A stretch of DNA of 64,000 nucleotides from Psychrobacter sp. P11G3 (GTDB lineage: Bacteria; Pseudomonadota; Gammaproteobacteria; Pseudomonadales; Moraxellaceae). This document shows, one piece after another, positions 27,361-37,786 of the stretch. The stretch's first letter is position 1. Each line of letters opens with the position of its first letter. The stretch is taken from NCBI RefSeq assembly GCF_001435845.1, contig NZ_CM003596.1, positions 2,119,137-2,183,136 of the forward strand, written 5' to 3'. The notes under the pieces are model-generated. The model was not told where the DNA came from. It ran no database searches and saw only the letters and a program-made list of their open reading frames with translations. Both the position numbers and the translations under genes were made by a program.

Positions 27361-30300
27361 ATGCCAAAACGTACCGACATAAAAAGTATTCTTATCATTG
27401 GCGCAGGCCCCATCGTCATCGGTCAAGCGTGTGAGTTTGATTATTCAGGCGCACAAGCCTGTAAAGCGTTAAAAGAAGAAGGCTACCGTGTCATCTTGGT
27501 CAACTCAAACCCTGCGACCATCATGACCGATCCTGTCATGGCTGACGCGACCTATATCGAGCCGATTACTTGGCAAACGGTTGAACAAATCATTGCCAAA
27601 GAACGTCCAGATGCAATCTTGCCAACGATGGGCGGACAAACGGCTCTAAACTGTGCGCTAGAGCTGGACAAGCATGGCGTATTGACAAAGTATAACTGCG
27701 AATTGATTGGCGCGACCAAAGACTCAATCGAGATGGCAGAAGACCGCAACTTGTTTGATAAAGCCATGAAGCGTATTGGCCTTGAGTGCCCTCGCGCTGA
27801 AACGGCTGAAACCATGGAAGAAGCCTTTGCGACTCAAGAAAAAATGGGCTATCCATGTATCATTCGTCCATCATTCACGATGGGTGGCTCAGGTGGCGGT
27901 ATCGCTTATAACCGCGATGAGTTCATTGAAATCTGTGAGCGCGGTTTTGACTTGTCTCCAAACCATCAATTATTGATCGATGAGTCATTGATTGGTTGGA
28001 AAGAATACGAGATGGAAGTGGTTCGTGACAAAAACGACAACTGCATCATCATCTGTGCCATCGAAAATTTTGATCCAATGGGTGTGCATACAGGCGACTC
28101 AATCACCGTCGCGCCAGCACAGACCTTGACGGACAAAGAATACCAAATCATGCGTAATGCGTCATTAGCAGTACTGCGTGAAATCGGTGTAGAAACGGGC
28201 GGCTCAAATGTACAGTTCGGTATCAACCCTGATACTGGTCGTATGGTCGTCATCGAGATGAACCCACGTGTATCACGTTCGTCTGCCCTCGCCTCAAAAG
28301 CAACTGGCTTCCCGATTGCCAAAATCGCAGCGAAACTGGCCATTGGTTATACGCTAGACGAATTGCAAAACGACATCACTGGTGGCAAAACGCCAGCCAG
28401 CTTTGAGCCTGCGCTTGATTATGTCGTGACTAAGATACCTCGTTTCAACTTCGAAAAATTCCCACAAGCAGACAACATCCTATCGACTCAGATGAAATCT
28501 GTCGGTGAAGTGATGGCAATTGGTCGTAACTTCCAAGAGTCTATGCAAAAAGCCTTACGCGGTATGGAAACAGGTGCGGATGGCTTTGACGAGCAAATTG
28601 ACTTATCAAAAGTAAGCGCCGAAAAAGCGCGTAGCGAAATCATTAACCGCCTAACCATTCCAACACCTGAGCGTATCTACTACGTTGCTGATGCATTCCG
28701 CGTCGGTATGAGTGTCGATGAAGTGTTTAACTTTACCAAGATTGACCCATGGTTCTTGGTACAGATCGAAGACATCGTTAAAACAGAAGCTACCGTAAAA
28801 TCACTTGGCTTTGGTGGATTGAACGAGAAAAATCTACGTAGCTTTAAACGTAAAGGTTTGTCAGATTTGCGTTTGGCTAAACTGCTTGGTATTTCACAAA
28901 AGCAACTTCGCAAAAAGCGTTGGGATCTAAACGTCTATCCAGTCTATAAGCGTGTTGATACTTGTGCGGCAGAGTTTGCTACCAGCACCGCTTATATGTA
29001 CTCAACCTACGATAGCGAATGTGAAGCCAACCCAACTGACAAGAAAAAAATCATGGTCATCGGTGGCGGTCCAAACCGTATCGGCCAAGGTATTGAATTT
29101 GATTACTGCTGTGTACACGCAGCGCTTGCCATGCGTGAAGATGGTTTTGAAACCATCATGGTCAACTGTAACCCTGAAACGGTTTCAACCGATTATGACA
29201 CGTCTGACCGCTTGTACTTTGAGCCAATTACGTTAGAAGACGTGCTAGAAATCGTCCGTATCGAAAACCCAGATGGCGTGATTGTCCAGTTCGGTGGCCA
29301 AACACCATTGAAACTAGCGCGCGCGTTAGAATCAGCGGGTGTAAAAATCATCGGTACGAGTCCTGATGCGATCGACCGCGCGGAAGACCGTGAGCGTTTC
29401 CAGCACATGATCCAACAGCTTAACCTAGTACAGCCATCAAACGCCTTAGCAACGAGCTTAGAAGATGGTTTGGTTAAAGCAAAAGACGTCGGTTATCCAT
29501 TGGTTGTACGCCCGTCGTATGTGTTAGGTGGCCGCGCGATGGAAATCGTCTATAACGAAGACGAGCTAAGACATTACCTACGTACCGCAGTTCAGGCTTC
29601 AAACGAAGCACCTGTGCTACTCGATCGTTTCTTAGACGATGCTATCGAAGTCGATGTTGACTGTGTATGCGATGGTACTGATGTCGTTATCGGCGGTATC
29701 ATGCAGCATATCGAACAGGCAGGTGTTCACTCAGGTGACTCAGCATGCTCATTACCACCATACTCACTGTCTAAAGAGTTATGTGACGTGATGCGCGCAC
29801 AGACAGTTGCTATGGCAAAAGAGCTAGGCGTTATCGGTCTAATGAACGTACAGTTCGCGGTAAAAGGCGAAACGGTATATATCCTAGAAGTGAACCCACG
29901 TGCTGCACGTACAGTACCGTTCGTCTCTAAGTGTATCGGTACTTCGTTAGCACAGGTTGCTGCTCGCTGTATGGCTGGTACTTCGCTTAAAGACCAAGGC
30001 TTTACTACTGAGATTGTCCCAGCATTCTATGCGGTCAAAGAAGCGGTATTCCCATTTGCTAAGTTCCCAGGTGTTGACCCAATCTTGAGCCCTGAGATGA
30101 AATCAACGGGCGAAGTTATGGGCGTGGGCAAAACCTTTGGCGAAGCATTCTACAAGGCCATTATCGGTAGTAATGAGCGTCTGCCAGGTCTACCGACTGA
30201 AGGCGAGACAAAAACGGTCTTTATCTCGGTTCGTGACAGCGACAAAGCCCAAATCGCTCCGATTGCTCGTCAACTTGCAGACTTTGGCTTTAAGATTGTC

Positions 30301-30624
30301 TCGACCACTGGCACGCAAAAAGTACTGAGCGACGCTGGTATCGAAAGTCAACAAATCAACAAGGTTACTGAGGGTCGTCCGCATATCGTTGATGCCTTGA
30401 AAAATGGCAAAATCGACCTTATCATCAATACGACTGAAGGTAAGCAAGCACAAGAGGATTCGTTCTCTATTCGCCGCAGTGCGCTACAAGGAAAAGTATT
30501 CTACGTCACCACGTTAGGTGCCGCTGATGCCGTCTGCAAATCTTACGCGATTGACTTACCGTTTGATGTCTATAAGTTACAAGATTTGCATGAGCAAGCA
30601 AAGTCTATTGACGTGGCTGAATAA
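27361..30624 (+). CDS. carB: Carbamoyl-phosphate synthase large subunit
   Basis: CarB makes carbamoyl phosphate from bicarbonate, ammonia and two ATP, feeding pyrimidine and arginine synthesis. The 1087-residue protein shows both homologous synthetase halves: [19 protein letters not shown] at the N-terminus and [19 protein letters not shown] near 565, each with ATP-grasp motifs ([12 protein letters not shown] and [12 protein letters not shown]). An MGS-like allosteric domain lies at the end ([13 protein letters not shown]). Length is close to the E. coli protein (1073). The gene ends before a terminator at 30741. Confidence 0.97.
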   Translation: MPKRTDIKSILIIGAGPIVIGQACEFDYSGAQACKALKEEGYRVILVNSNPATIMTDPVMADATYIEPITWQTVEQIIAKERPDAILPTMGGQTALNCALELDKHGVLTKYNCELIGATKDSIEMAEDRNLFDKAMKRIGLECPRAETAETMEEAFATQEKMGYPCIIRPSFTMGGSGGGIAYNRDEFIEICERGFDLSPNHQLLIDESLIGWKEYEMEVVRDKNDNCIIICAIENFDPMGVHTGDSITVAPAQTLTDKEYQIMRNASLAVLREIGVETGGSNVQFGINPDTGRMVVIEMNPRVSRSSALASKATGFPIAKIAAKLAIGYTLDELQNDITGGKTPASFEPALDYVVTKIPRFNFEKFPQADNILSTQMKSVGEVMAIGRNFQESMQKALRGMETGADGFDEQIDLSKVSAEKARSEIINRLTIPTPERIYYVADAFRVGMSVDEVFNFTKIDPWFLVQIEDIVKTEATVKSLGFGGLNEKNLRSFKRKGLSDLRLAKLLGISQKQLRKKRWDLNVYPVYKRVDTCAAEFATSTAYMYSTYDSECEANPTDKKKIMVIGGGPNRIGQGIEFDYCCVHAALAMREDGFETIMVNCNPETVSTDYDTSDRLYFEPITLEDVLEIVRIENPDGVIVQFGGQTPLKLARALESAGVKIIGTSPDAIDRAEDRERFQHMIQQLNLVQPSNALATSLEDGLVKAKDVGYPLVVRPSYVLGGRAMEIVYNEDELRHYLRTAVQASNEAPVLLDRFLDDAIEVDVDCVCDGTDVVIGGIMQHIEQAGVHSGDSACSLPPYSLSKELCDVMRAQTVAMAKELGVIGLMNVQFAVKGETVYILEVNPRAARTVPFVSKCIGTSLAQVAARCMAGTSLKDQGFTTEIVPAFYAVKEAVFPFAKFPGVDPILSPEMKSTGEVMGVGKTFGEAFYKAIIGSNERLPGLPTEGETKTVFISVRDSDKAQIAPIARQLADFGFKIVSTTGTQKVLSDAGIESQQINKVTEGRPHIVDALKNGKIDLIINTTEGKQAQEDSFSIRRSALQGKVFYVTTLGAADAVCKSYAIDLPFDVYKLQDLHEQAKSIDVAE

Positions 30625-30740
30625 TTTCAGTAGATTAAGCATAACCGTTAGGCTTGCCTAAAAGCTCACTCAAGTATCGTTGTTTGCTTTAAATATAGCC
30701 AACCATGCTTGAGGAACGATACCTTTACCGTGATAGACCT

Positions 30741-30776
30741 AAAAAGCATAGTGGCTAAATTGCGACTATGCTTTTT
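30741..30776 (+). terminator. Terminator after carB
   Basis: AAAAAGCATAGT (30741-30752) pairs with ACTATGCTTTTT (30765-30776) over 12 bp with a 12-nt loop and a T-run. The surrounding gap 30625-30954 also has a curious permuted inverted repeat at 30669-30722 but no gene. Confidence 0.88.
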
Positions 30777-30954
30777 ATTACGTAAGCTTAAGTGCGCCTA
30801 TGCTTGAATTGAGGTGAGATACACTCATAAATGATAGCCAACTTATTCATTACATCGTCTTAATTATCACTCTTTTATATTTTATATCCATTGCAACAAC
30901 ACTGACACCATCTCATTATGAGGTGGTGTGGTGTTATTGGTTTAAGGAAAAAAC

Positions 30955-31431
30955 ATGCAACGTTACCCAATGACTCCGCAAGGACACGCGGCTTTAGAAG
31001 CCGAATTAAAACAGCTAAAAAGTGTCGACCGTCCACGTATCACAGCATCGATTGCTGAAGCACGCGAACACGGCGATTTGAAAGAAAATGCTGAATACCA
31101 TGCTGCCCGCGAGCAACAAGGTTTTTGTGAAGCACGTATTCGTGATATCGAAGCCAAACTTGGTGGCGCTCAAGTCATCGATCCTTCGACACTGCCAAAA
31201 GAAGGCCGTATCGTATTTGGCGTCAGCGTCGTGATTGAAAACATGGACACCGAAGAAGAAAAACAATACAAAATCGTTGGCGATGATGAAGCTGATTTCA
31301 AGGCTGGCAAAATCTCAGTCAACTCACCAATTGCTCGTGGTTTGATTGGTAAGTTCGAAGGCGACGAAGTCCGCATCGAAACGCCAAAGGGCGTGGTTGA
31401 ATATGAAGTCATGAAAGTTATATACGACTAA
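30955..31431 (+). CDS. greA: Transcription elongation factor GreA
   Basis: GreA rescues backtracked RNA polymerase by stimulating transcript cleavage. The 158-residue product has the N-terminal coiled coil with the acidic tip ([17 protein letters not shown]) and the C-terminal FKBP-like domain ([26 protein letters not shown]). Length and start are standard. It follows carB as in many gammaproteobacteria, but is separated by a terminator and about 330 bp, so it probably has its own promoter. Confidence 0.97.
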   Translation: MQRYPMTPQGHAALEAELKQLKSVDRPRITASIAEAREHGDLKENAEYHAAREQQGFCEARIRDIEAKLGGAQVIDPSTLPKEGRIVFGVSVVIENMDTEEEKQYKIVGDDEADFKAGKISVNSPIARGLIGKFEGDEVRIETPKGVVEYEVMKVIYD

Positions 31432-31902
31432 TAGCTACACTGCGTTCCAATCTAGAAGCTTGATACTCTCAATTGTAGATAGTTTGAGAAATGACTTTTA
31501 GATAATAGCTTCTATGACAATGATTGCGCCTGATTACTTAGTTATGCAATTCCATAGGTGAAAGCTGTACTACACATAGATAGCATTTATACCATTTCGG
31601 TTACACAATGCTGCTTTTATCCATGATTTGTTTTGGCGCATAATTATTTGAGTTTGAGTGCACTATAGCTTTAGTATTAAGTCTATTCAGTAAGAAATAG
31701 TTAAGATTGAATAACTTCTATGCAAGTTAACACTGCTGCGCTTTTACTAAAAATAATGATGGTCTGATCGCATACATAGGCTAATATCAGCACTACTACC
31801 CTCGTTATTTGGCATATTTTTTGGTGTCATTTAGCGGGGGTTTTGTTTATCTAAGCATTATCTATTGTTGTATTACTTACTATTATTTTTGAGGAGTCTT
31901 TT
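31432..31902 (+). other. Spacer between greA and a secreted DUF11-like protein gene
   Basis: No gene was recognised in this 471-bp AT-rich stretch. AGAAGCT near 31451 can pair with AGCTTCT near 31506 around an inner CTCAA/TTGAG, but without a T-run. The GAGGAG ribosome-binding site of the next gene is at 31891-31896. Confidence 0.4.
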
Positions 31903-32796
31903 ATGATTATGAACGATGGTTTTCAAGCATCAACTGCTACAACGACTATGGCAAAAAATGCAGCTATGTCTGCATTGCTAGCAAGTATCGTATTGGCCGC
32001 ATCATCGGCCAATGCTGCCCCTGAGATTGCTATTAGCTCATCTGCGAGCGGTAGCACCACCGTGGTCGAGCAATACTCTGATGGCAAAACTGCTACGATT
32101 ACGGCAACGCCAAACGGAATCACCATGCAAGTCGGCATGCCGTACGCAGTAACTCAGGTGACCACTGTGCCACGCTATGTCGTGCGTCAGTCTCCTGTTG
32201 TCCAAGGTACGACGACCGTTACTAGCGTACCAGTGACTAACTCTATTACCAATAAAGTCACTAAAGTAGATGTGATTACCACGCCTGCCAGCAGCGTGAC
32301 GCAAGTACTACCTGTCGCAACCAATGTCACCCCGCCAGTGATTATGCAGCAGCCAGTGACCAATCAAGTAACGACAACGACGACAACTTTGGATACGTTG
32401 CAACTGACCCCGACTTTTAGTACGCCTGGCGTAGTCAATGCCAACACCAAAGTCATGAAAATTCTAAAAAATGCTGATGGACGTGAAGTTGCCGTTCCTG
32501 CCAATCATATTGCCCCAGGCGATGTGATCGAGTATCACACCACTTATACCAACACCACAGCACAGCCAGTTAATGACATCAACGCAATGATCTCATTACC
32601 AAGTGGCGTCCAGTTAGTCTCGTTGAATAGTCCTCTGCCGACGCTTGCTACCACTGGTGGAGACAGCTATCAAACCATTCAGCAGGTTGGCAATACGGTG
32701 GTTGTCCAAGAAAACTACTCTGGTCTGAAATGGAACTTGGTGAACTTTGATGCCAATGCGGCCAAAACTGTCGTCATACGTGCCAAGGTTCAGTAA
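31903..32796 (+). CDS. Secreted Thr/Val-rich protein with a DUF11-like domain
   Basis: The 297-residue product has a long signal peptide (about 1-39, cut after SSANA), following a strong GAGGAG and ATG. A Thr/Val/Ser-rich, low-complexity middle has short V-T-x-V-P units (about 70-170). The C-terminal part (about 195-297) includes IAPGDVIEYHTTYTNTTAQPVNDINAM and resembles a DUF11/conserved-repeat beta-sandwich found in surface proteins. It is probably exported to the periplasm or cell surface, perhaps as an envelope structural protein. No enzyme motif is visible. It has its own strong terminator. Confidence 0.7.
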   Translation: MIMNDGFQASTATTTMAKNAAMSALLASIVLAASSANAAPEIAISSSASGSTTVVEQYSDGKTATITATPNGITMQVGMPYAVTQVTTVPRYVVRQSPVVQGTTTVTSVPVTNSITNKVTKVDVITTPASSVTQVLPVATNVTPPVIMQQPVTNQVTTTTTTLDTLQLTPTFSTPGVVNANTKVMKILKNADGREVAVPANHIAPGDVIEYHTTYTNTTAQPVNDINAMISLPSGVQLVSLNSPLPTLATTGGDSYQTIQQVGNTVVVQENYSGLKWNLVNFDANAAKTVVIRAKVQ

Positions 32797-32842
32797 ACAT
32801 TAAACTGTCGCATATTATTATTTGACAGCTATCGGTATATGT

Positions 32843-32887
32843 AAAAGGTCTTGTGGACTAGCTATCTAGTCCACAAGACCTTTTTTT
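32843..32887. terminator. Strong terminator after the DUF11-like gene
   Basis: A perfect 19-bp stem (32843-32861 with 32866-32884, loop CTAT) is followed by T's. It is one of the longest hairpins in the window. Confidence 0.95.
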
Positions 32888-33007
32888 GGAAAATAGCTAA
32901 CTTATTATGATATAAATAAGCGTTTGTTAATCTGAAAAATGAGCCTTGTAGTTGTATTGGCTGTAACACGTTATTATTAAGCTCTATATCACTAAGGAAG
33001 ATGAATA

Positions 33008-33583
33008 ATGAGCATCCTGTCCATTAGAATATTTCTATTCATCCTTGTTCTTATTGGCATATTTATTATTTTTAAAGCAATAAAACTGTTTAGCAATGCA
33101 TTTAATGGCATCATATTATTGACGCTACCATATAACGATAATGCAGGTAGTTTCACTGTCTCAAAATCAGGCATTTATGCAATCTGGCACAAGGGCCCTC
33201 TCTTCAAAAAAACGCCGCTGACCCAGTTTAGAACACATATTCTCAATACCGCTACTGATAAAGAAATTAAGCTTAATCGCTCGATACTGTCTCCGCGCTC
33301 AAACAATTTTGATACTGGAAGAATGGAGCTTTTTACTTTTAAGGCGGAAGCGGGTCACTACGAATTAAAGCTAGTACCAGGTTCAAGTACCTCAAGATTT
33401 CAAGCAATGATAGGAGGCGCTATCCCATTGGCAGATATTGATTTAAACCACTACTCTATTGAGATTCAAAAAAGCCAAGCACAGATACTCACGATACTAG
33501 CCATTCCTCTCCTATTGCTTGGTATTGCAGGTATCGTTGGCGGATTGGTGGTTGGATTATTAGCTGAAAAAATTTTTATATAA
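33008..33583 (+). CDS. Membrane protein of unknown function, two transmembrane segments
   Basis: The 191-residue product is not recognised. It has a hydrophobic N-terminal segment (about 5-32), a polar domain of about 120 residues (perhaps beta-rich: GSFTVSKSGIYAIWHKGPLF, MELFTFKAEAGHYELKLVPG) and a C-terminal segment (about 162-188, Leu/Ile/Gly-rich). The central domain probably faces the periplasm. AAGGA precedes ATG 33008. It is not obviously linked to either neighbour and could be an accessory envelope gene. Confidence 0.65.
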   Translation: MSILSIRIFLFILVLIGIFIIFKAIKLFSNAFNGIILLTLPYNDNAGSFTVSKSGIYAIWHKGPLFKKTPLTQFRTHILNTATDKEIKLNRSILSPRSNNFDTGRMELFTFKAEAGHYELKLVPGSSTSRFQAMIGGAIPLADIDLNHYSIEIQKSQAQILTILAIPLLLLGIAGIVGGLVVGLLAEKIFI

Positions 33584-33724
33584 ACTCAAATCATATCTAA
33601 AAATCTAGACTTTCTTGACGACAACCGTTGTCGTATATCATTCTAACTTCACCTATAAATACAATGACTTAGCGATAATTTTGGTAAAATAGTCTTTCAT
33701 CAATTAATTGGTAAAACGCGACTT

Positions 33725-34993
33725 ATGGCAAACATCAATTATGAAAGATTACAGGGAAAACTCAATATTTTGGCTGATGCTGCCAAGTATGATGTTTCCT
33801 GCTCATCCTCCGCTGGTACGCGTAAAAACCAAGGCGGTGGTCTAGGCGATGCCTCAGCAACGGGTATCTGTCACAGCTATACCGAAGATGGTCGCTGCGT
33901 CAGCCTATTAAAGATTCTTTTGACCAATCACTGCATTTACGACTGTGCTTATTGCACCTCGCGCAAGAGCAATGACACGCCGCGTGCTGCGTTCAGTGTC
34001 GAAGAAGTCGTCGACTTAACCATGCAGTTTTATCGCCGTAACTATATAGAAGGGTTATTTCTTAGCTCTGGTATCTTTAAAAGTGGCGACTATACGATGG
34101 AACGACTGGTCGAAGTCGCCAAACTTTTGCGTACCCGCGAGCGCTTTAATGGCTATATCCATCTAAAGACCATCCCAGGTGCGTCAAAAGAACTGCTGCT
34201 AGAAGCAGGATTATATGCGGATCGTTTGAGCGTCAATATCGAGATTCCGACCAAATCAGGATTGGCTTTGCTTGCACCAGAGAAATCACATGACCAATTA
34301 AAAGCACCGATGGAAACGGTAAAAGAAGAGATTATCACCATCCGTGAGAGCCGTAAAACCCATAAGAAAGCGCCTAAGTTCACGCCAGCAGGTCAGACCA
34401 GTCAAATGATCGTTGGTGCGAGTAACGAGACTGATTTGCAGGTGATTCAGCTGTCGAGTCACTTCTACAAAACGTATGATCTTAAGCGGGTCTACTACTC
34501 AGGTTATGTACCTATGCTCTCTGATAATCGCTTGCCTGCGATTGGAACGCCTGTGCCGATGGTGCGGGAGAACCGTCTGTATCAAGCAGATTGGTTAATG
34601 CGCTTTTATGGTTTTGGTGCGCATGAGATTGTGGAGCCAGAATCGCCATTTTTAGATTTGGACTGCGATCCAAAGCTGGCGTGGGCGATACGCCATCGCG
34701 AGCATTTCCCAGTCAATATCCAGACAGCGACTTATGAGATGATTGTACGTATCCCAGGTATCGGTACAAAGACTGCCAAGAAAATCGTCAAAGCACGTAA
34801 GTTCAATCAATTGACGCTATACCATCTAAAAAAGATGGGCGCTGCGGTCAACCGTGCTAAATACTTCATCGCGACTACTGGCAAAAACGAACACCTTGCT
34901 CATTTAACGCGCGATAATTTCCGTCAGTATGTATTGGCTCAAACACAGACCAAGTTTAACGATCAACGTACTGGGCAGTTGGCTTTATTTTAA
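33725..34993 (+). CDS. Putative DNA modification/repair radical SAM protein (TIGR03916-like)
   Basis: The 422-residue enzyme has a radical SAM cluster motif Cys70-x3-Cys74-x2-Cys77 (CIYDCAYC). Conserved stretches follow (GLFLSSGIFKSGDYTMERL, IHLKTIPG, LSVNIEIPTKSGLALLAP). Near the C-terminus is a helix-hairpin-helix (about 335-375, VRIPGIGTKTAKKIVKARKF) that should bind DNA. This layout fits the uncharacterised family usually found next to, and named for linkage with, uracil-DNA glycosylase-type proteins. The last five residues, QLALF (418-422), fit the bacterial beta-clamp-binding consensus, a point seen here directly. The next gene is its usual TIGR03915 partner. The reaction is unknown. 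Confidence 0.85.
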   Translation: MANINYERLQGKLNILADAAKYDVSCSSSAGTRKNQGGGLGDASATGICHSYTEDGRCVSLLKILLTNHCIYDCAYCTSRKSNDTPRAAFSVEEVVDLTMQFYRRNYIEGLFLSSGIFKSGDYTMERLVEVAKLLRTRERFNGYIHLKTIPGASKELLLEAGLYADRLSVNIEIPTKSGLALLAPEKSHDQLKAPMETVKEEIITIRESRKTHKKAPKFTPAGQTSQMIVGASNETDLQVIQLSSHFYKTYDLKRVYYSGYVPMLSDNRLPAIGTPVPMVRENRLYQADWLMRFYGFGAHEIVEPESPFLDLDCDPKLAWAIRHREHFPVNIQTATYEMIVRIPGIGTKTAKKIVKARKFNQLTLYHLKKMGAAVNRAKYFIATTGKNEHLAHLTRDNFRQYVLAQTQTKFNDQRTGQLALF

Positions 34994-35068
34994 AATGGCT
35001 CTAGATAGCACGTGTTAAAAAACCTGCTATCTCGCTATTGTATTTATGATAGAAATTTAGGATAAAAC

Positions 35069-35941
35069 ATGTCAGCACTTATGCAAAATGACTCTTACGC
35101 TGTCGGTCAATTGACGCCTAGCATTGTACTGTATGAGCCTAGCTTTGAAGGTTGGCTGAGTGCTGTGTTTTATGTTTATGCCAATCGTCTGCAAAATGAT
35201 ATGTCACTCAAACTAACCGCGCAAGATTGCTATGTGCCATCACTCATCGCTCAGGCGACTAATGTGGTAACTGATGAGGATAAAGCCGAGCGCGTGTTGG
35301 TTAAATTAAATACCTTACTGGGTCGCTCAGGCATGCGAAATATCTTATGGGGTTTTTTATCAGAGAAAGACGATATCGGTACGACATTGTTTCGCGTGGT
35401 CAAATACGCCATCGACTACCCTAGTCGTCAGATTATGCAAGACCTTGGTAATTTAGACGTTCTCGAATTAGTGCAGACAGTCAAATCTGTCGGGCGCGAA
35501 AAACACCGTATGGAAGCGTTTGTACGTTTTGAACATACGACTGATGATATTTATTTTGCACGTGTAGAGCCTGATTTTAATGTACTGCCACTCATCGGAG
35601 AGCACTTTCGGCAGCGCTATCAAGATCAACACTGGGCGATCTATGATCTAACGCGGGGCTATGGCATCTATTACGATAAAAGTAATAGCACACCATCACG
35701 TCCAGCAAAGCTGCAAACCATCACCGACCTCGATGATGCGGTACTACGCAACCCTGCTAGCATCCATAGTCCTGATGAGCAGCGCTATCAAAAATTTTGG
35801 CAAGGTTACTTTACCAACGTCAATATCAAAGAGCGCAAAAACCCCAAGCTGCATAAACAATATCTCCCGCAGCGCTACTGGAAATATTTGAGTGAAAAAC
35901 AAGTACTACCCAATGCTGAGCATTTACAAAAACGACGCTAA
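35069..35941 (+). CDS. TIGR03915/DUF4130-type DNA metabolism protein
   Basis: The 290-residue protein follows the radical SAM gene by 75 bp, with a good AGGA before its ATG. It matches the partner family recognised by YEPSFEGWLSAVF, VGREKHRMEAFVRFEHT, YFARVEPDFNVLPLIGEHFRQRYQDQHWAIYD and the C-terminal RFWQGYF-like WQGYFTNVNIKERKNPKLHKQYLPQR (written here in parts). In many bacteria this domain is fused to a uracil-DNA glycosylase; here it stands alone and no glycosylase domain is present. It is probably cytoplasmic and acts with the radical SAM enzyme on DNA or nucleotides. Function unknown. Confidence 0.82.
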   Translation: MSALMQNDSYAVGQLTPSIVLYEPSFEGWLSAVFYVYANRLQNDMSLKLTAQDCYVPSLIAQATNVVTDEDKAERVLVKLNTLLGRSGMRNILWGFLSEKDDIGTTLFRVVKYAIDYPSRQIMQDLGNLDVLELVQTVKSVGREKHRMEAFVRFEHTTDDIYFARVEPDFNVLPLIGEHFRQRYQDQHWAIYDLTRGYGIYYDKSNSTPSRPAKLQTITDLDDAVLRNPASIHSPDEQRYQKFWQGYFTNVNIKERKNPKLHKQYLPQRYWKYLSEKQVLPNAEHLQKRR

Positions 35942-36091
35942 CGGCTTTTGGTGTTTATTAAGCCACGTCTTACGCTTATATAGTCTAAAAACTACCTATC
36001 TGACCTCATCTTTTTATCTTGATGGTTGAGTTTTAATCGCTTTTAACTGACAATAGCAAATTGATATTACTAACCGGTGACCAACGCTATT

Positions 36092-37414
36092 ATGAAAGTT
36101 ATGCGCTTACTGTCGTCTCTAAAGCATGATGAATCCGAGCGCGGCATTTTTCATCTTGGACGGGCATTGGTCAAAAATGAGCATACCTCTATCATTGTCT
36201 CTAGTGCCGATGAAGATAATGACTTGGTTAGACGTCTCAAGCGCGATGGCAATATTTACCATCAGCTACACGTGAATAAAAAGTCTTGGCTATCGCTATT
36301 GCAAGTCTCTGCCCTACGGCATTTGATAGAAAAGTACGAGCCTGATGTCATTCATGTACATTCGCGTACCCCTGCATGGATATTGCATTTGGCACTACGC
36401 CGCGCACGTGTCAGACGTTTTCCCAAACTGGTCTCGACCATGTATGGTTTTTATCCTATTAATAAGTACTCTCAGGCTCTACTCAATGTTGATACGATAA
36501 TCACCGTATCTGATAGTGTCACGCAATACTTAAAAAAAGGACTGCGCATCGAAGACGTAGATCCTAAAGTCATCACACGTATCTATCGTGGTATCGATAC
36601 TCGGCGCTACCCTTATCGTCATAACCCTTCGGTTTATTGGTTACGTCATACCTTTGCTGAATACCCTGAGCTTGAGCACAAAAAATGGCTCGTATTCCCA
36701 ACCGTCATCGGTAATGAGTACGGGCAAGAATGGCTGATAGATATTTTGGGTAACCTGCAAGAACAGTTCCCCAATATTCATGTCATTATTATGGATGAAG
36801 ACTATAAAGACGGCGATGTCGCTCATGAAGACTTTCGCCAACGTACTAACAGCTTGGGATTGGCTGAACGTATTACCTATGTGGGCAGCAAGCGTAATGA
36901 TATGCGGGAATGGCTATCGGCGGCTAATATCGTCATGGCACTTGCCAATGAGCCCGAGTCAATCGGTATCAATGCCCTACAAGCCATACATTTAGGTACG
37001 CCAGTTATTGGTTGGGATCAAGCTGCCTTTAGCGAGATTTTACAACCGCTCTACCCGCAAGGCTTGGTAAAAAAGTACAATGCCAATGCGCTTTGTAAAG
37101 CCGTTAGAAACCAGCTAGAGAGTGTGACGCGTCCTGAAATGACCAACAAATTCACCATGCGTGAGATGATTGAAAAGACGCTTGAAGTATATCAAAGCTT
37201 ACATGATACGGCGCTTGCCGAAGAACAAGCCGAAGCAGATGCTATCGCAGTTCGACGCATCAAACGCAGTCTAAAAAAAGCATCTAAACCTGCCCTGAAT
37301 GTCGCCGTGAAAAATATCGAACCTGTTGCTAAGAATCCAAAAATAAAGCTGACTAAAGAAAAATCGAAGACAACGGATAATGTCGATACGATAGAAACAG
37401 CAGAAGACAATTAA
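36092..37414 (+). CDS. Glycosyltransferase family 4 protein
   Basis: The 440-residue protein has a GT-B layout. The N-terminal part includes MKVMRLLSSLKHDESERGI and PDVIHVHSRTPAWILH; the C-terminal nucleotide-sugar domain includes ANEPESIGINALQAIHLGTPVIGW, the E-x7-E region of family 4. It probably adds a sugar to lipooligosaccharide or another envelope glycan at the inner face of the membrane. A Lys/Glu-rich tail (about 390-440) is unusual. An in-frame GTG at 36077 would add five residues; ATG 36092 gives the typical family start, and neither has a strong ribosome-binding site. No other glycan gene is adjacent. Confidence 0.82.
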   Translation: MKVMRLLSSLKHDESERGIFHLGRALVKNEHTSIIVSSADEDNDLVRRLKRDGNIYHQLHVNKKSWLSLLQVSALRHLIEKYEPDVIHVHSRTPAWILHLALRRARVRRFPKLVSTMYGFYPINKYSQALLNVDTIITVSDSVTQYLKKGLRIEDVDPKVITRIYRGIDTRRYPYRHNPSVYWLRHTFAEYPELEHKKWLVFPTVIGNEYGQEWLIDILGNLQEQFPNIHVIIMDEDYKDGDVAHEDFRQRTNSLGLAERITYVGSKRNDMREWLSAANIVMALANEPESIGINALQAIHLGTPVIGWDQAAFSEILQPLYPQGLVKKYNANALCKAVRNQLESVTRPEMTNKFTMREMIEKTLEVYQSLHDTALAEEQAEADAIAVRRIKRSLKKASKPALNVAVKNIEPVAKNPKIKLTKEKSKTTDNVDTIETAEDN

Positions 37415-37419
37415 CCACT

Positions 37420-37689
37420 GTAAACACTCTCCAATCTGATGATGCCAAACCTCGCCTAACGGGTGATGTTTGTATCGCCTCATATGCCAAGTTTTTGATT
37501 TGTAATGACGCGGTCATCGTACCGCAATATGATGATATAAATGATGCACTCGCCATCGAGCAGCTTGAAAAAGTCTTTCCTCATCATCAGGTAGTGGGAG
37601 TACGAACAAGAGAGATTGTTTTTGGTGGCGGTAATATTCACTGTATTACGCAGCAGCAACCAAAACCATCGTTCAAAGGCAATAACTAA
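37420..37689 (+). pseudogene. aguA: 3' remnant of an agmatine deiminase gene
   Basis: In one frame the translation runs RLTGDVCIASYAKFLICND, then AVIVPQYDDINDALAIEQLE, KVFPHHQVVGVRTREI, and VFGGGNIHCITQQQP before the stop. This matches the C-terminal end of agmatine deiminase (peptidylarginine-deiminase family), including the catalytic-cysteine segment GGGNIHCITQQ. About 85-90 codons remain of an enzyme of about 370 residues. The 5' part is missing, and the frame runs directly into the end of the glycosyltransferase gene, so this is a decayed fragment left by a deletion. No aguB is nearby. Confidence 0.75.
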
Positions 37690-37786
37690 AAGCATTAATT
37701 AAAAGCTTTAATTAAAAGTACCCGCACAAAAATATAGACCCAAATGGATTTTGAACCCAATAATATTTTAAAATAAAGGACATAAC

